Shown in pieces: positions 1 to 8,996 of a DNA stretch of 64,000 bases. Within the stretch, counting starts at the first letter, position 1; each line of letters opens with the position of its first letter. Source of the stretch: Fimenecus sp045632525 (GTDB lineage: Bacteria; Bacillota; Clostridia; Oscillospirales; Acutalibacteraceae); the NCBI GenBank assembly GCA_045632525.1, contig JAZQWV010000033.1:20679-84678 (forward strand), read 5' to 3'. The position numbers were made by a program, and so were the translations under genes. The notes below the pieces were generated by a model. It did not search any database. It had not been told where the DNA came from and saw only the letters and a list, made by a program, of their open reading frames with translations.

Positions 1-26
1 TCTCTTGAATTTATAAGGAGGTTTTT

Positions 27-509
27 ATGAAGAAAAACACCGCCGCAGTAGTGTGGGATATTGCAAAACCAATTGCTGACGAATTAGGTCTCATTCTTTG
101 GGATGTTAAATTTGTTAAAGAAGGCGCTCGTTGGTATCTTCGCATTACTATTGACAAAGAAGATGGCGTAACAATCGACGACTGTGTTGACATGCACCAC
201 GCAATCGACAAACCGCTTGACGATGCTGACCCTATTGAGCAGGCATACAACTTGCAGGTTCAGTCCCCCGGCATTGAGCGTGAACTCACCCGAGATTTCC
301 ATTTTGAAGCATATATGGGTGAAAAAATTATGGTTAGACTTATCAAAGCGTTTGAAGGCAAGAGAGAATACAAAGGTATTTTAACAGCTTTTGATAAAGA
401 AGGCGTAACAATTGCTCTGGATGAAGAAACAGAGCTCAATATTAAATATAAAGAAGCATCTTGGATTAAAGCCGACGACTTTGAAGGTATCGGCAGTTTC
501 GAAGATTAA
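27..509 (+). CDS. rimP: Ribosome maturation factor RimP
   Basis: RimP (YlxS) assists late assembly of the 30S subunit. The 160-residue length is normal for the family. The N-terminal half carries the typical block around ELGLILWDVKFVKEG followed by an acidic VTIDDC segment, and the C-terminal half has the small beta-barrel domain with REYKGIL. An AGGAGG site lies at 16-21, six bases before the ATG. It is the first gene of the rimP-nusA-rnpM-ylxQ-infB-rbfA run, an order conserved in Firmicutes, which makes the assignment secure. The operon promoter is not visible because only 26 bases precede the gene. Confidence 0.95.
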   Translation: MKKNTAAVVWDIAKPIADELGLILWDVKFVKEGARWYLRITIDKEDGVTIDDCVDMHHAIDKPLDDADPIEQAYNLQVQSPGIERELTRDFHFEAYMGEKIMVRLIKAFEGKREYKGILTAFDKEGVTIALDEETELNIKYKEASWIKADDFEGIGSFED

Positions 510-539
510 TCCAGATTATTTTAGGAGGTTTTTGGAAAA

Positions 540-1616
540 ATGGCAAAGGCAAAAGCAAAAAAGAATGAATTTAAAGAATTTTTTGAAGCCGTTGAATTGA
601 TGGCTAACGAAAAAGGTATTGATGTTGATTATCTCTATGAAAGAATCGCAAACGCTATCGTTGTTGCTCTTAGAAGAGATTACGGCGGAAAAGATGTTGT
701 TTCTTGTTTAATCGACGCTGAAAAGCAAACAATTAAAGTAGTTGTTACTCTCAACATCGTTGACGAAATTGACGATTACGACACAGACATTCTCGTTGAA
801 GACGCAAAAGCTTATCGTGAAGATGCAAAAGCTGGCGAAGTTCTTGAAATTGAAAAGAGCACAATGGAATTCGGCAGAATTGCTGCTCAGACTGCAAAGC
901 ATGTTATCCGTCAGGGTATCAAAGAAGCAGAACGCGGACAGGTAATCAGAGAATTCCAGTCAAAGAGCCGTGACCTTGTTACAGCAAAGGTTAGCAGAAT
1001 TGACCCAATCAACGGCAATGTTACTCTTGAAATCGGCAAGGGCTCAGCAGTTCTTCCAAAGAGCGAGCAAGTTCCAGGTGAAACATTTGTTGAAGGCGAA
1101 CTCACAAAGGTTTATGTTGTTGAAGTTAAAGACACAGACCGTGGTCCAAGAGTTATGATTTCAAGAACTCACTCAGGTCTTGTAAAAAGACTCTTTGAAC
1201 AAGAAGTTCCTGAAATTTATGACGGACTTGTTACTATTCACTCAGTTTCTCGTGAAGCAGGTGCAAGAACAAAGATGGCTGTTAGCAGTTCTGATGAAAA
1301 TGTTGACCCAATCGGTGCTTGTATCGGTCAACGCGGTGCTCGTGTAAACAACATCGTTGAAGTGCTTGGCGGCGAAAAAATTGATATCGTTAAATACAGT
1401 GACGACCCAGCAGAATTCATTGGTGCATCTTTAGCGCCTGCAAATGTTCTCAGCGTTGAAATCACTGATGAAGAAAAGAAGACATGTCAGGTTACAGTTC
1501 CTGACCACCAACTTTCACTTGCTATCGGCAACAAGGGTCAGAATGCTCGTCTTGCTGCAAAGCTTACAGGTTGGAATATTGACATTAAACCCGAAAGTGG
1601 TTTTTATGAAGGCTAA
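540..1616 (+). CDS. nusA: Transcription termination/antitermination factor NusA
   Basis: NusA binds RNA polymerase and nascent RNA and modulates pausing, termination and antitermination. At 358 residues it is the short Gram-positive form, without the C-terminal acidic repeats of the E. coli protein. Domains in order: polymerase-binding N-terminal domain (about 1-125), S1 domain (about 135-200), KH1 with the GxxG-type loop IGQRGARV near residue 262, and KH2 with GNKGQNARLAAK near residue 330. AGGAGG at 523-528 precedes the ATG. It lies 30 bases after rimP and before rnpM, as expected. Confidence 0.96.
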   Translation: MAKAKAKKNEFKEFFEAVELMANEKGIDVDYLYERIANAIVVALRRDYGGKDVVSCLIDAEKQTIKVVVTLNIVDEIDDYDTDILVEDAKAYREDAKAGEVLEIEKSTMEFGRIAAQTAKHVIRQGIKEAERGQVIREFQSKSRDLVTAKVSRIDPINGNVTLEIGKGSAVLPKSEQVPGETFVEGELTKVYVVEVKDTDRGPRVMISRTHSGLVKRLFEQEVPEIYDGLVTIHSVSREAGARTKMAVSSSDENVDPIGACIGQRGARVNNIVEVLGGEKIDIVKYSDDPAEFIGASLAPANVLSVEITDEEKKTCQVTVPDHQLSLAIGNKGQNARLAAKLTGWNIDIKPESGFYEG

Positions 1617-1640
1617 TTAAACTAAACGGAGGCATCAGCA

Positions 1641-1913
1641 ATGAAGCAAAAGAAAATTCCAATGCGCAAATGTAATGGTTGTGGTGAACAGAAACCAAAA
1701 AAAGAACTTGTCAGAATCGTGAAAAGTCCTGATGGCGAAGTTTCTCTTGACCTTACAGGCAAGGCTTCAGGCAGAGGCGCATATATTTGCAACAACGCCG
1801 ATTGTCTTCAAAAAGCCAGAAAATCACACAGGATTGACAAAGCCTTTGAAATGGCGATTCCAGATGAGGTTTATGAACAGATGTTGACGGAGATTTCAAA
1901 AAATGAACAATGA
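1641..1913 (+). CDS. rnpM: YlxR family RNA-binding protein (RnpM)
   Basis: A 90-residue member of the YlxR/DUF448 family, recently named RnpM because the Bacillus protein binds RNase P RNA and modulates its activity. Hallmarks are the N-terminal MRKCNGCGEQ with a cysteine pair, the strand ELVRIVKSPDG, and GRGAYIC followed by a second cysteine. These cysteines may form a structural metal site, as in some family members. It overlaps ylxQ by 11 bases, so translation is probably coupled. An upstream GGAG-like site (acggaggc, about 1626-1633) supports the start. Confidence 0.92.
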   Translation: MKQKKIPMRKCNGCGEQKPKKELVRIVKSPDGEVSLDLTGKASGRGAYICNNADCLQKARKSHRIDKAFEMAIPDEVYEQMLTEISKNEQ

Positions 1914-2235
1914 TTTAAAAGGTATTCTCGGTCTTTGCAGACGAGCAGGAAAAATGTCATTGGGGCACGATGCCGCAGTCACTTCAATAAAGCAACGAAA
2001 AGCATTTCTTGCTATCACCTGTTCTGACGCGTCTGACAGACTCAAAAAAGAAATCGCAGATGAATGCGGATTTGATTCAAGAAAAACCAAGTTTTTAATA
2101 GCCGATTTTACAATGCAAGATTTAGGTTTTGTAATCGGCAAAAAAGCAGGCGTTTTTACAATTAACGAAGAAATTTTCGCAAACAGGCTTTACACTATTT
2201 TAACGGGAGGTCACGAATATGACGAAAAAATATAA
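1903..2235 (+). CDS. ylxQ: L7Ae-family RNA-binding protein YlxQ
   Basis: A 110-residue ribosomal protein L7Ae/L30e/S12e-type protein that in this family binds kink-turn RNA. The N-terminal segment LKGILGLCRRAGKMSLGHDA is the signature of the YlxQ group. The precise cellular role is not settled. It sits between rnpM and infB, overlaps rnpM by 11 bases and infB by 17 bases, and is clearly part of the same transcript. The infB ribosome binding site (acgggagg, about 2203-2210) lies inside its 3' end. Confidence 0.9.
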   Translation: MNNDLKGILGLCRRAGKMSLGHDAAVTSIKQRKAFLAITCSDASDRLKKEIADECGFDSRKTKFLIADFTMQDLGFVIGKKAGVFTINEEIFANRLYTILTGGHEYDEKI

Positions 2236-4567
2236 AGTACATGAACTTGCAAAAGATTTTGATATTCAGAGCAAGTATGTTATAGAAAACCTTTCAAAGC
2301 ACTTTGAAGGTGAAAAGAAGTCACAGACAGCTCTTGAAGAAAAAGAACTTGACTTTCTTTTTGACATAATTACAAAAGATAACTCTGTTGAAAGTTTTGA
2401 CGCATATTTCAATGCTGTTCCAAAAGAAAAACCAAAGGCAGAGAAAAAGGCAGCTTCTGCTCCAAAAGCAGACAAAGCTCCACAGAAAGCAAAGAAAGAA
2501 AATGCTCCTGCAACAGTTCCTTCAAAACCTGTTGAGCAACCAAAGAAAAAAGAAAAAGACCCTGCAAAACCAATGCAGGCTCGTACTAAAGGTGAAAAGC
2601 GTACAATTGACACAAGAGCAAACTCTTTCGACGCTGAAAAATATAACGAAAAATATGAAAACATCGCTCCTGCTAACACTCACAACAGTGACAATATGGT
2701 TAAAAAGCAGAAGCTTAAACAAAAGAGCCAGCAATACCGCAAGCAAGGTATGAGAAGTGGCAAAAAAGAAACAGAAGCAGAAAGACTTCAGAGAATCGCA
2801 GCAGAAAGAGCAAAGAAACCACCTGTAATCACAGTTGGTGACGAAATCACAGTTGGTGAACTTGCATCTCGTCTTAAAATGACTGCTGCTGAAGTTATCA
2901 AGAAACTCTTTATGCTTGGTATGATGGTTTCTGTTAACGAAGTTATCGACTATGACACAGCTGAAATCGTTGCAACTGAACTTGGTGCAAAGGTTAACCG
3001 TGAAGTTGTGGTAACTATCGAAGAAAGAATTATTGACGACTCAGAAGACGATGAAGAAAACCTTGTAACTCGTGACCCTGTTGTAGTTGTTATGGGACAC
3101 GTTGACCATGGTAAGACATCACTTCTTGACGCGATTAAAAACACAAATGTTACTGCTACTGAAGCAGGTGGTATTACTCAGCACATTGGTGCTTACAGAG
3201 TAAACCTTAACGGTCAGTACATTACATTCCTTGACACACCTGGTCACGCTGCGTTCACATCAATGCGTGCTCGTGGTGCTAAAGCTACTGACGTTGCTAT
3301 TCTCGTTGTTGCTGCTGATGACGGTATTATGCCACAGACAATTGAAGCTATTAACCACGCAAAAGCTGCTGAAGTTGATATTATTGTCGCTATCAACAAA
3401 ATGGATAAACCAGGCACAACAGTTGATAAGATTATGCAACAGCTTACAGAGCACGGCCTTGTTCCTGAAGAATGGGGCGGCGATATTATCTGTGTTCCTG
3501 TTTCTGCAAAGACACACATGAACATTGACACACTTCTTGAAAATGTTCTTCTCACAGCAGAAATGAGAGAACTTAAAGCTAACCCTAATAGAGCTGCTAA
3601 AGGTATTGTTATCGAAGCTCGTCTTGATAAAGGTAAGGGTCCTGTTGCAACACTTCTTGTTCAAAATGGTACACTTCATTCAGGTGACATTGTTGTTGCA
3701 GGTACAGCAGTTGGTCGTGTTCGTGTTATGGTTGACGACAAACACCGTTCAATCAAAGAAGCAGGTCCATCAGTTCCTGTTGAAATTATGGGTCTCGATG
3801 AAGTTCCACAGTCAGGTGATGTATTCAACGCAGTTTCTGACGAAAGACTTGCTCGTGAACTTGTTGAACAGAGAAAGCAAGAAAAGAAAGAAGAACAATT
3901 TAACCAATATCAGAAAGTTACTCTTGATAACTTGTTCTCATCAATTAATGCAGGTAAAATTAAAACTCTCAACATTATCGTTAAGGCTGACGTTCAGGGT
4001 TCAGTTGAAGCTGTTAAGCAAAACCTTGAAAAACTCTCTAACGAAGAAGTTGCAGTTAAGGTTATCCACGGTGGTGTTGGTGCAGTAAGCGAATCAGATA
4101 TTATGCTTGCAAGTGCATCAAATGCTATTATCGTTGGTTTCAATGTTCGTCCTGACCCTGTTGCTACTGAAATTGCAGAGCGTGACGGCGTTGACATGAG
4201 AATGTATCGTATCATCTACGACTGTATCGAAGAAATTGAAGATGCTATGAAGGGTATGCTTGCACCTAAATTCCGCGAAGTATTACTTGGTCGTATTGAA
4301 GTTCGTAATGTATTCAAACTTTCTTCTGCAGGTACAATCGCAGGTTCTTATGTTCAAAATGGTAAAGTTACAAGAAATGCACAAATCCGTGTTGTTCGTG
4401 ACGGTATCGTTATTGCTGAAGACTCAATTTCATCACTTAAGAGATTTAAAGATGACGTTAAAGAAGTTGCTTCAGGTTACGAATGTGGTATTGGTCTTAA
4501 CAAGTTCAATGACGTTAAGGAAGGCGACATTTTTGAAGCTTTCATTATGGAGGAATATAGAGACTAA
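2219..4567 (+). CDS. infB: Translation initiation factor IF-2
   Basis: IF-2 is the GTPase that delivers initiator tRNA to the 30S subunit and promotes subunit joining. The 782-residue protein has a short N-terminal helical domain, a lysine/alanine/proline-rich linker (about 65-200) and an IF2N module. The G domain follows: G1 GHVDHGKT near residue 293, G2 GGITQHIGA, G3 DTPGH, G4 NKMD and G5 SAK. The beta-barrel and tRNA-binding C-domain follow, ending with KEGDIFEAF. Length and all GTPase motifs are intact. It overlaps rbfA by one base (TAATG). Confidence 0.98.
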   Translation: MTKKYKVHELAKDFDIQSKYVIENLSKHFEGEKKSQTALEEKELDFLFDIITKDNSVESFDAYFNAVPKEKPKAEKKAASAPKADKAPQKAKKENAPATVPSKPVEQPKKKEKDPAKPMQARTKGEKRTIDTRANSFDAEKYNEKYENIAPANTHNSDNMVKKQKLKQKSQQYRKQGMRSGKKETEAERLQRIAAERAKKPPVITVGDEITVGELASRLKMTAAEVIKKLFMLGMMVSVNEVIDYDTAEIVATELGAKVNREVVVTIEERIIDDSEDDEENLVTRDPVVVVMGHVDHGKTSLLDAIKNTNVTATEAGGITQHIGAYRVNLNGQYITFLDTPGHAAFTSMRARGAKATDVAILVVAADDGIMPQTIEAINHAKAAEVDIIVAINKMDKPGTTVDKIMQQLTEHGLVPEEWGGDIICVPVSAKTHMNIDTLLENVLLTAEMRELKANPNRAAKGIVIEARLDKGKGPVATLLVQNGTLHSGDIVVAGTAVGRVRVMVDDKHRSIKEAGPSVPVEIMGLDEVPQSGDVFNAVSDERLARELVEQRKQEKKEEQFNQYQKVTLDNLFSSINAGKIKTLNIIVKADVQGSVEAVKQNLEKLSNEEVAVKVIHGGVGAVSESDIMLASASNAIIVGFNVRPDPVATEIAERDGVDMRMYRIIYDCIEEIEDAMKGMLAPKFREVLLGRIEVRNVFKLSSAGTIAGSYVQNGKVTRNAQIRVVRDGIVIAEDSISSLKRFKDDVKEVASGYECGIGLNKFNDVKEGDIFEAFIMEEYRD

Positions 4568-4929
4568 TGGCAGGATACAGAACAGGCAGAGTTGCCGAAG
4601 ATATTAAGCGTGAAATCGTTGCTATTATCCGCGAACTCAAAGACCCAAGAGTGAGAGATAAAATTCTTACAGTTGTTCGTGTTGATGTTAGTTCTGACCT
4701 TTCTTTCGCAAAAGTTTATGTTAGCTCAATGAGTGGCATTGACGATGCAAAAGAAGCTGTTAAAGGGCTCACATCTGCAACCGGTCTTATCCGTCGCGAA
4801 GTTGGTAGCAAACTTCATCTTCGCAAAACTCCCGAGCTTAAATTTATCGCAGACGATTCAATTGAGCACGGTATGGAAATATTCAAAAAAATCGAAAGCA
4901 CTAAAGTTGCTGACGATATTGAGGATTAA
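4567..4929 (+). CDS. rbfA: Ribosome-binding factor A
   Basis: RbfA is a small KH-type factor that binds immature 30S subunits and assists 16S rRNA maturation. Its 120 residues match the family. Diagnostic stretches are RTGRVAEDIKREI at the start, KDPRVRDKILTVVRVDVSSD in the centre, and LHLRKTPELKFIADDSIE towards the end. The start codon overlaps the infB stop codon by one base, indicating coupled translation. The next gene begins two bases after its stop. Confidence 0.96.
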   Translation: MAGYRTGRVAEDIKREIVAIIRELKDPRVRDKILTVVRVDVSSDLSFAKVYVSSMSGIDDAKEAVKGLTSATGLIRREVGSKLHLRKTPELKFIADDSIEHGMEIFKKIESTKVADDIED

Positions 4930-4931
4930 AT

Positions 4932-5882
4932 ATGAATAAAATTAGTGTAAGGGAGTGCGTATCACTCTTAAAAGAATATGATAATTATCTTATTCTCACA
5001 CATCGCAATCCTGACGGTGACACTTTGGGCAGTGCTTTTGCACTGCACCGTGCATTGTCAAAACTTAATAAAAAATCGATGGTGCGCTGTGGCGACCCAA
5101 TTCACCAAAAATATTCTTATCTTTGGGACGAAATTGACAACGAAGATATAGAATTTGATAAAATAATTGCCGTTGATGTTGCTGATAAAAAACTTTTAGG
5201 CGAAGAATTTGAAGCAAAATATGGTGACAAGGTATGGTTATGCATTGACCATCACCTTTCAAACCGTGAATATGCTGAAAATCTTCTTTTAGAAGACCGA
5301 GCAGCAGCCGCAGTTATTATCTATGAAATTATTTGTGAAATGGGTATTGAATTCTCACCACAGATTGCAAACTGTGTTTATACAGGCCTTGCAACTGACA
5401 CAGGTTGTTTCTTGTTCTCAAACACAACACCAACCGTTCACAGAATTGCGGCAGATGTTATGGAAAAAGGTGCTGATTACACCTTCATCAACCGTCTTAT
5501 GTTTGAAACAAAGACTTTGTCATATTTAAGACTGGAACAGATGGCAGTTTCTTCAATTGAGTCTCATTTTGACGGCAAATGTGCAATTATGATGGTTACT
5601 CGTAAAATGATTGAAGAAAGCGGTTCAAGCGCATCTGATTGTGACGGTATTGCTGCAATCCCAAGAAAAATTGAAGGCGTAAAAATTGCAGTTACCATTC
5701 GTGAGCGTCACGATGGTAGTTTCAAAGTTTCACTTCGAACTGTTGAGCCTTATGACGCTGCTAAAATCTGTGCTAATTTCGGTGGTGGTGGTCATCATGC
5801 CGCTGCAGGTTGCGATTTTAACTGTTCAATTGATGAGGTTAAAAACGCATTACTTAAAGTTATAAAGGAAGAGCTTGAATGA
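4932..5882 (+). CDS. nrnA: DHH/DHHA1 phosphoesterase, NrnA-like nanoRNase/pAp phosphatase
   Basis: A 316-residue bifunctional oligoribonuclease/pAp phosphatase-type enzyme that degrades very short RNAs and 3'-phosphoadenosine phosphate. The metal-binding DHH domain shows HRNPDGDTLGSA near residue 24, DVAD, and the namesake DHH in CIDHHLSNREYA near residue 107. The C-terminal DHHA1 domain ends with the glycine-rich substrate loop FGGGGHHAAAGCDF. Between rbfA and truB is the standard position of this gene in many Clostridia. Its stop overlaps the truB start (ATGA). Exact substrate preference cannot be read from sequence. Confidence 0.9.
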   Translation: MNKISVRECVSLLKEYDNYLILTHRNPDGDTLGSAFALHRALSKLNKKSMVRCGDPIHQKYSYLWDEIDNEDIEFDKIIAVDVADKKLLGEEFEAKYGDKVWLCIDHHLSNREYAENLLLEDRAAAAVIIYEIICEMGIEFSPQIANCVYTGLATDTGCFLFSNTTPTVHRIAADVMEKGADYTFINRLMFETKTLSYLRLEQMAVSSIESHFDGKCAIMMVTRKMIEESGSSASDCDGIAAIPRKIEGVKIAVTIRERHDGSFKVSLRTVEPYDAAKICANFGGGGHHAAAGCDFNCSIDEVKNALLKVIKEELE

Positions 5883-6772
5883 CGGGAATAATTTGTCTTG
5901 ACAAACCAAAAGGTATGTCATCATTTATGGCAGTAAAACGAGCATCTCGCATTCTCGGTGTTAAAAAAGCAGGGCACACAGGCACTCTTGACCCAATGGC
6001 AACAGGTGTTCTTGTGGTTATGCTTGGTCATTCAACCCGTTTCATTGAGCTTTTGCCCGAGCATAAAAAAAGCTACACTGCAAGAGTGAAATTAGGTATT
6101 ACTACCGACACTCTTGATATTACGGGTGAAATTTTGAGTCAATCCCCCGTTTCTGTTACAGAAGAACAATTATTATCTGTTGCAGATAATTTCATGGGAG
6201 AGATTTGGCAAACACCACCTATGTATTCGGCTCTAAAAAAAGACGGCGAGCGCCTTTATGACCTTGCACGAAAAGGCATTGAAGTCACTCGTGAGCAAAG
6301 ACAAATCACCATTGAAAAGTTAGAAATCTATGATTTTGACGGAACAGAATTTTCAATGGATGTCACCTGCTCTGCGGGTACATATATTCGTTCACTTTGT
6401 GATGATATAGGCAAAGAACTCGGATGTGGCGCAGTTATGACTGAACTTCGTCGTACAAGCGCCAACGGATTTTCAATCGAATCTGCCGTAACACTTGAAG
6501 AATTAGAAACTCTTGTTAAAGAAAACAAAGTTGAAAGTGCACTTACAACTGTTGAGAATGCACTTATAAGTTATAATGAAATTATTGTCACAAAACCACA
6601 AGCAAACCGTTTCCATAATGGTGGTGGCTTGGCTTATGACAGATTGCACGGTGACTACCCTATTGGTATTTATCGTGTCTATTCACCTGAAAAGAAACTT
6701 TTAGGCTTGGGTGAAATATCAGAAGAAAAGGGAGACCTTGAAGTCAGGAGGGTGCTTGTTTCTGATGAATAA
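5879..6772 (+). CDS. truB: tRNA pseudouridine(55) synthase TruB
   Basis: TruB makes the universal pseudouridine 55 in the T loop of tRNAs. The catalytic aspartate lies in GHTGTLDPMATGVL (Asp38). The family motifs ICLDKPKGMSS at the start, YSALKKDGERLYDLAR in the middle and SAGTYIRSLCDDIG near residue 165 are present. The 297-residue length is normal, with a short PUA-like tail. Four-base overlap (ATGA) with nrnA and eight-base overlap with ribF. Confidence 0.96.
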   Translation: MTGIICLDKPKGMSSFMAVKRASRILGVKKAGHTGTLDPMATGVLVVMLGHSTRFIELLPEHKKSYTARVKLGITTDTLDITGEILSQSPVSVTEEQLLSVADNFMGEIWQTPPMYSALKKDGERLYDLARKGIEVTREQRQITIEKLEIYDFDGTEFSMDVTCSAGTYIRSLCDDIGKELGCGAVMTELRRTSANGFSIESAVTLEELETLVKENKVESALTTVENALISYNEIIVTKPQANRFHNGGGLAYDRLHGDYPIGIYRVYSPEKKLLGLGEISEEKGDLEVRRVLVSDE

Positions 6773-7649
6773 AATTGCATTAGCTCTGGGCACCTTTGAT
6801 GGTTTGCACAGAGGTCACTTAAATGTATTAAAAACTACAAAAGAATTTGCTCTTGATGGTCTTGTGCCGTCGGTTCTTCTTTTTGATTGTCACCCACAAG
6901 TAGCAGTTAAGGGATTTGCACCACCAATGCTTATCACAAAAGAAGACAAAGAAGCATCAATTAAAAATATGGGGCTTTTGCCTGTCCCAATAAGTTTTGA
7001 AGAAATACGTAATCTTTCACCTGAAGAATTTGTCAAAGATATTCTTTGTGACAAACTCAATGTTGGTGCTGTTATAAGTGGTGATAATTTCCATTTCGGC
7101 AAAAACGGACAGGGCAATAGCGAAATTCTTGCAACACTTTGCGAAAAATATGATATTATCTATAAAAAAGCAGAAAATGTTTCTTATGATGACAAGTTAA
7201 TCAGTTCAACTCGCATTAGAAACGCTCTTGAAAATGGTAATATCGAAGAAGCAAATGAAATGCTCGGCAGAAAATTTTCTTATGATTTTCTCGTGGTTGA
7301 GGGTAATAAAATTGGTAAAAAATATTTTGGTTTTCCTACCATCAATCAGCATTTTCCCGTTGATTTCATTAACTTAAAGCACGGTGTTTATGCATCGCAA
7401 TCAACTGTTGACGGCGTTGTTTATCCGTCAGTTACAAACTTTGGTTGTCATCCTACAATTGGTGGTGACAAGGTGCTTTCAGAAACTTGTATTTTAGGTT
7501 TCGACGGTGACCTTTATAACCAAAGAATCAAAGTTGAATTGCTCTCGTTTATTCGTGGTGAGAAGAAATTCGATTCAAAAGACGAGTTGAAAGAGCAAAT
7601 CGACAAAGACAGTAAATTAGCTGTTGAAATCTTCAACAGTAAAAAATAA
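6765..7649 (+). CDS. ribF: Bifunctional riboflavin kinase/FAD synthetase
   Basis: RibF converts riboflavin to FMN and FMN to FAD. The N-terminal adenylyltransferase domain has LGTFDGLHRGH and later SSTRIRNALENG. The C-terminal riboflavin kinase domain contains GNKIGKKYFGFPTIN and YPSVTNFGCHPTIGG. A longer reading frame begins at 6711, but the ATG at 6765 is preceded by AGGAGGG at 6746-6752 and gives the family-typical start MNKIALALGTFDG. The predicted length is 294 residues. It is the last gene of the translation cluster, in its usual place after truB. Confidence 0.95.
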   Translation: MNKIALALGTFDGLHRGHLNVLKTTKEFALDGLVPSVLLFDCHPQVAVKGFAPPMLITKEDKEASIKNMGLLPVPISFEEIRNLSPEEFVKDILCDKLNVGAVISGDNFHFGKNGQGNSEILATLCEKYDIIYKKAENVSYDDKLISSTRIRNALENGNIEEANEMLGRKFSYDFLVVEGNKIGKKYFGFPTINQHFPVDFINLKHGVYASQSTVDGVVYPSVTNFGCHPTIGGDKVLSETCILGFDGDLYNQRIKVELLSFIRGEKKFDSKDELKEQIDKDSKLAVEIFNSKK

Positions 7650-7674
7650 ATTAAAAATGAAAGGGATATGTTTT

Positions 7675-8883
7675 ATGAATCAAATTTACAAAGCTTATTG
7701 CAGAGTTTTCCAGAAGGTTATGTTTATTGCAGAATGCTTTATGCCTTGGGGTGAGCCATTTATGCTCACAGGACCAGGAAGCATCAGAAAACTTCCTAAC
7801 CTTATCAAAGAAAAGGGACTTAAGAAAGTTCTTATCGTAACCGACAAGGGTCTTACTTCTCTTGGACTTCTCAATTCTCTTTATGAAGAAATGGACAACG
7901 CAGGCGTTGAATACGTTGTTTATGATGGTACTCAGCCAAACCCAACAATCGAAAACATTGAAGAAGCAAAAGATATGTACAATGCTAACGGTTGTCAGGG
8001 TATTATCGCCTTCGGCGGTGGCTCACCAATGGAGTGTGCAAAAATTGCAGCAGCAAGAGTTGTTAAGCCAAATCAGCCAGTTGAAAAAATGCGTGGTCTT
8101 ATGAAAATTCTTCGTCCACTTCCACCATTCTTTGCAGTTCCAACAACAGCAGGTACAGGTTCAGAATGTACACTTGCAGCAGTTGTTTCAAACTCAAAAA
8201 CTCACGAAAAGAATGCTTGTAACGACCCATTCCTTCGTCCAAGATATGCAGTGTTTGACCCTGAGCTTACAGTTGGTCTTCCACCACACATCACATCAAC
8301 AACAGGTATGGACGCTCTTACACACGCTGTTGAAGCTTACATAGGCAAATCAAATGTTAAGTCAACAACGAACTTTGCTGAAAAGGCAACAAAAATGATT
8401 TTTGAAAACCTTGAAACAGCTTACACAGACGGCAAAAACATTGAAGCAAGAAACAATATGCTTCTCGCTTCTTACTATGCAGGTATGGCATTCACTCGTG
8501 CTTATGTTGGTTATGTTCACGCAGTTGCTCACAACCTTGGCGGTCAATATGGCATCCCTCATGGTCTTGCAAACGCAGTTATTCTTCCTGTAATGCTTGA
8601 AAGCTATGGCGAAGCAGTTTATGGCTCACTTGCAAAGCTTGCTGACCTTGTTGGCATCAAAGGTGCAAACGACGAAGAAAAAGCAAAGGCATTCATTGCA
8701 GAAATCTATGCTATGAATGAAAGAATGGGTATTCCAAAGGGCTTCCAGCAGATTCAGGAAAAAGATATTCCAATTATCGTTGAAAGAGCACTTAAAGAAG
8801 GCAACCCACTCTATCCAGTTCCAGTAATCTATGGCGAAGAAGAAATGACAGCAATTGTTAAATCATTGATGATTACAGAATAA
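7675..8883 (+). CDS. Iron-containing alcohol dehydrogenase
   Basis: A group III, iron-dependent alcohol dehydrogenase of about 402 residues that probably interconverts alcohols and aldehydes with NAD(P)H. Visible family motifs are the nucleotide-binding GGGSPMECAKIAAAR, PTTAGTGSE, and metal-ligand segments GMDALTHAVEAYI and VHAVAHNLGG...IPHGLANAVILP, with the conserved histidines and aspartate. The ATG at 7675 is preferred because an AAAGGGA site sits eight bases upstream; the frame itself is open from 7624. It starts 25 bases after ribF and is followed by a strong terminator, so it may be read with the upstream operon. The substrate is unknown. Confidence 0.88.
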   Translation: MNQIYKAYCRVFQKVMFIAECFMPWGEPFMLTGPGSIRKLPNLIKEKGLKKVLIVTDKGLTSLGLLNSLYEEMDNAGVEYVVYDGTQPNPTIENIEEAKDMYNANGCQGIIAFGGGSPMECAKIAAARVVKPNQPVEKMRGLMKILRPLPPFFAVPTTAGTGSECTLAAVVSNSKTHEKNACNDPFLRPRYAVFDPELTVGLPPHITSTTGMDALTHAVEAYIGKSNVKSTTNFAEKATKMIFENLETAYTDGKNIEARNNMLLASYYAGMAFTRAYVGYVHAVAHNLGGQYGIPHGLANAVILPVMLESYGEAVYGSLAKLADLVGIKGANDEEKAKAFIAEIYAMNERMGIPKGFQQIQEKDIPIIVERALKEGNPLYPVPVIYGEEEMTAIVKSLMITE

Positions 8884-8900
8884 TTTAAAGCATAAAATCA

Positions 8901-8927
8901 AGGAGTTCTCAATCGAGAACTCCTTTT
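8901..8927 (+). terminator. Intrinsic terminator after the alcohol dehydrogenase
   Basis: A perfect 9-10 bp stem (AGGAGTTCTC / GAGAACTCCT) with the loop AATC is followed by a run of T. It lies 18 bases after the dehydrogenase stop and ends the plus-strand operon. Confidence 0.9.
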
Positions 8928-8930
8928 TGT

Positions 8931-8946
8931 TCGACAAATTCAAATT
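8931..8946. repeat. Short dispersed repeat TCGACAAATTCAAATT
   Basis: One copy of a short AT-rich sequence also seen at 11114-11130 and, in diverged form, at 59291-59307. Each copy lies just beyond the 3' end of a minus-strand gene. The function is unknown. Confidence 0.4.
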
Positions 8947-8954
8947 AGTGCAAC

Positions 8955-8986
8955 AAAAAACGGTAGGTTTTTACGCCTACCGTTTT
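8955..8986 (-). terminator. Intrinsic terminator of the secreted repeat-protein gene
   Basis: On the minus strand the stem AAAACGGTAGG / CCTACCGTTTT, with an 8-base loop, runs into T6. It lies just downstream of the stop of the gene at 8997-10844. Confidence 0.88.
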
Positions 8987-8996
8987 ACTTTGTTAT

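Noticed and set aside
2266..2679. Minus-strand reading frames inside infB
   Set aside because: Antisense shadow of the low-complexity Lys/Ala-rich linker; no ribosome binding site and no family resemblance.
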